Shown here piece after piece: positions 62,092 to 64,000 of a DNA stretch of 64,000 bases; position 1 is the first letter of the stretch, and each line of letters opens with the position of its first letter. Position numbers and translations under genes: made by a program. Origin of the DNA: DASVWZ01 sp963715675 (GTDB taxonomy: Bacteria > Acidobacteriota > Terriglobia > Terriglobales > Acidobacteriaceae); the NCBI GenBank assembly GCA_963715675.1, contig OY970265.1, positions 496,001 to 560,000 on the forward strand. The letters run 5' to 3'. The notes beneath the pieces are model-generated. The model searched no databases, had not been told where the DNA came from, and saw only the letters and a list, made by a program, of their open reading frames with translations.

Positions 62092-62199
62092 GGGCCGGTG
62101 GCCCAGGTTCGCGTCCGCGCACTTCGGACGCTAACCTGGGGACCCATGACACTGCCGCAACATCCCGCCCCACTTTCTCCTTGACTCCACCCCGGCAAA
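62092..62199. repeat. intergenic repeat family A, copy 2
   Basis: Second copy of the repeat at 61877-61984, with the same internal stem-loop. The base change in the loop-side strand (CGTGT to CGCGT) keeps the stems intact. Confidence 0.8.
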
Positions 62200-62241
62200 C
62201 TGCCATCCTCGATGTATATCCTATGGAGAACACATAAAATA

Positions 62242-62361
62242 GATGTATAATTCGTTAGGAATCTAGATTTTACCTCTAACCCCAATGGGCTCTAGAGTTT
62301 GCGGACCAAATCTCCGTAACCTGATGATTCCACTAGACCGGTGGGGAGGGGGTATATACCG
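62242..62361. repeat. intergenic repeat family B, copy 1
   Basis: About 118 bp, highly similar to 62479-62596: GAT-x-TATAA-x-TCGTTA, AATCTAGATTTTACCTCTAA, then CCCCAATGGGCTCTAGA, GCGGACCAAATCTCCGTAAC, and a G-rich end GACCGG-x-GGGGAGGGGG-x-TATA. The core contains CCCCAATGGG and a TCTAGA palindrome. No protein is encoded. Confidence 0.8.
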
Positions 62362-62478
62362 TTTTCACCTCATCGGCGAGAACGAAAATGAGGGAGGCGA
62401 CCGCCACCAGAAAGGGGAGAACCCGAGGCCAGCAACGCACCATCATCCATCTATATCTTGCAGAGAATGTCAGGTTAT

Positions 62479-62596
62479 GATCTATAACTCGTTAAGAATC
62501 TAGATTTTACCTCTAACCCCAATGGGCTCTAGATTTTGCGGACCAAATCTCCGTAACCTGATGATTCTGCTAGACCGGGGGGAGGGGGGTATACCA
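62479..62596. repeat. intergenic repeat family B, copy 2
   Basis: Second copy, in direct orientation 237 bp after copy 1. The same blocks occur in the same order, with small substitutions. Confidence 0.8.
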
Positions 62597-62714
62597 CCTG
62601 GATTTTCGAAAACCGTCCGGCAAGAGCGTCAAGGTAGACGGATCGCAGCTCGCCTATCCCCGCATCGCAGCCTGCCCCGCCGGATGCCCTCCCAGCAACC
62701 CGCAACTCCTCTGC

Positions 62715-62720
62715 TATAAT
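62715..62720 (+). promoter_or_regulatory. candidate -10 element of the propeller lipoprotein gene
   Basis: A perfect TATAAT preceded by TGC lies 54 bases before the TTG start at 62774. No clear -35 is seen upstream. Confidence 0.4.
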
Positions 62721-62773
62721 CCCACTTCTTGCATCTAAATCTTTATCCTGCATCCTCTTCAGGAGTCCCAGGT

Positions 62774-64000
62774 TTGAAAAGGATCGTCATCAGTCTGTTG
62801 GTGTTGGTCGCGATATGTGTCCCGATTGTTTCTTGCGGGAGCTCGGCGCCTTCTGCCAAGACCAGCGGCTTCGCCTATCGCGTCTTTGTTTCCAATCCCC
62901 TGTTTGCCAACGGGACCTTCAATGCTCCGGTCCTGAACATCGTAAATGCCGCCAACGACTTGCTTTCCCCGTCCACCATTAGTCTCCTGACGAACAGCAT
63001 CCAACCCGGCCTCATGGCGGTGTCCCCGAGCCTGCAATACACCGCGGTTTACAGCCCGTCAGGAAACACGGTTACCGTGATCGACAATACGACGGAAACG
63101 ATAGCGTCAGTTCCCGGCTCCAACAGCCCCGTGCCGAACATCAACTTGCCGGGCTATACGGAGAGCCTGGTCATCGCCAGCGACAACGCGACCGCATACG
63201 CCGCCGTTCCCACCGCGCCGATCACAGGACAATCTCCCGGCGCGGTGATCGCCATGAACATCACCACGGGAACCCCTATGGCGACCATCCCGGTAGCGGG
63301 AGCGCACTATGTCATACCCAGCCCCGACGGCAATACCCTTCTGGTATTCAGCGACAACTCCGATGCCATCACGGTAATTTCAACCGTATTGATCGGCAGC
63401 AGCCAAAATCCGGTCACCGCCATAGTTCCCGGATTCGATCGTCCGGTTTGGGCGCTGTTCAGCGGCTCGACTGCCTATGTGTTCAACTGCGGCCCGGAAT
63501 GCGGTGGCAAGAACGCCGGCATCAGCACGTTCGTGGTGGGATCTCCCGGTCCCGGCGCCACCATCCCGGTGAGAGCCGCCACCTACGGGATGCTCTCTGG
63601 GAGCACCTTGTATGTTGCGGGCACACCCCCGAATACCGCCTGCGGCTCCGGAACTTGCGGAACCCTGACCCTGGTGGATACCGGTTCCATGACGGTAAGC
63701 GGCGCTCCGGTGCTGATTACCGACGGGTTTCACAACCACATGGGGAAGAGTGACAACGGTAAGCTGTTCATCGGCGCCCGTTCCTGCACCAATGTAAATA
63801 CGTCGACGGGGCTTACCAGTTGCCTGACCATCTACGACACCGGCACCGGGAAAGCTCTGATCGCGGCAACGCCAGGCGACGTCACCGGGATTCAGCCAAT
63901 CCCCGGGCGCACCGTGACCTATGTCTGCCAGGGGGGCACCTTCGAAATCTTCGACACCACCACCGATCAGCTCCTGGCGCAGACCGTCCCCACCGTGATC
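62774..64000 (+). CDS. YVTN-type beta-propeller lipoprotein, 3' end outside window
   Basis: An open frame from TTG at 62774 (AGGAG nine bases upstream) to the window end, 409 codons without a stop. The N-terminus (KRIVISLLVLVAICVPIVSC) is a lipoprotein signal with lipobox IVSC-G. The mature part has repeats of the YVTN family (YSPSGNTVTVIDNTTETIAS; IPSPDGNTLLVFSDNSDAIT; LVIASDNATAYAAVP), which form a beta-propeller. It is probably anchored in a membrane facing the periplasm or surface. Function unknown. Confidence 0.75.
   Translation, partial: MKRIVISLLVLVAICVPIVSCGSSAPSAKTSGFAYRVFVSNPLFANGTFNAPVLNIVNAANDLLSPSTISLLTNSIQPGLMAVSPSLQYTAVYSPSGNTVTVIDNTTETIASVPGSNSPVPNINLPGYTESLVIASDNATAYAAVPTAPITGQSPGAVIAMNITTGTPMATIPVAGAHYVIPSPDGNTLLVFSDNSDAITVISTVLIGSSQNPVTAIVPGFDRPVWALFSGSTAYVFNCGPECGGKNAGISTFVVGSPGPGATIPVRAATYGMLSGSTLYVAGTPPNTACGSGTCGTLTLVDTGSMTVSGAPVLITDGFHNHMGKSDNGKLFIGARSCTNVNTSTGLTSCLTIYDTGTGKALIAATPGDVTGIQPIPGRTVTYVCQGGTFEIFDTTTDQLLAQTVPTVI

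Overview
The window looks like a chromosomal segment of an Acidobacteriota (Terriglobia-like) bacterium. This is inferred from the mix of an Oar-type carboxypeptidase-regulatory/TonB-dependent outer-membrane protein, GloVer-repeat and HAF-repeat secreted proteins, PQQ/YVTN beta-propellers, a Ser/Thr kinase with TolB-like/TPR sensor modules, phospholipase-C-like phosphoesterases and a BshB1-type deacetylase. No rRNA operon is present.

Region 1 (about 75-14692) is an integrated element of about 14.6 kb. It is bounded by a 25-bp direct repeat that matches a tRNA-Asn 3' end. It has a tyrosine integrase at its left end, paired TAGCCCAAC repeats inside both ends (candidate integrase arm sites) and a structured leader RNA. 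Its winged-helix replication-initiator-like gene carries iterons inside the coding sequence. A chain of tightly overlapping small phage-type genes includes a P27-like terminase small subunit and an HK97-type prohead protease, followed by a collagen-like protein, an intrinsic terminator and a sigma-region-4-like HTH protein. No large terminase, portal, major capsid or tail genes are visible, so it resembles a phage satellite more than a complete prophage. A PQQ-type propeller and a GloVer-repeat protein look like cargo.

Region 2 (about 14.7-31.5 kb) is an accessory zone of paralogues, remnants and secreted proteins. It contains a three-part chimeric ORF, two XRE-type regulators (one frameshifted) around a response regulator, several signal-peptide proteins, a phospholipase-C-like gene cut by an IS3-family element with a clean 4-bp target duplication, an intact paralogue of that gene, and a 1140-residue Ser/Thr kinase whose sensor module is duplicated in tandem.

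Region 3 (31.5-57.5 kb) is mostly core metabolism. It holds an aldehyde dehydrogenase; a compact minus-strand cluster with two ATP-grasp-like proteins, a GCS2 carboxylate-amine ligase, an M29-type peptidase and an esterase (probably an uncharacterised amide-forming pathway); tlyA, nadK, an amidohydrolase, lysA, a GAF/PP2C phosphatase, hpt, a UPF0173 hydrolase, an O-methyltransferase and a solitary Mrr-type nuclease. It continues with bshB1, a cupin, DUF190, crcB under a fluoride riboswitch, a polyprenyl synthase, xseB, a homocysteine methyltransferase/MTHFR fusion and a truncated ABC-F gene.

Region 4 (57.6-64 kb) holds the Oar-like outer-membrane protein, greB, an intergenic stretch with two families of direct repeats, and the start of a YVTN-type propeller lipoprotein that runs off the window.
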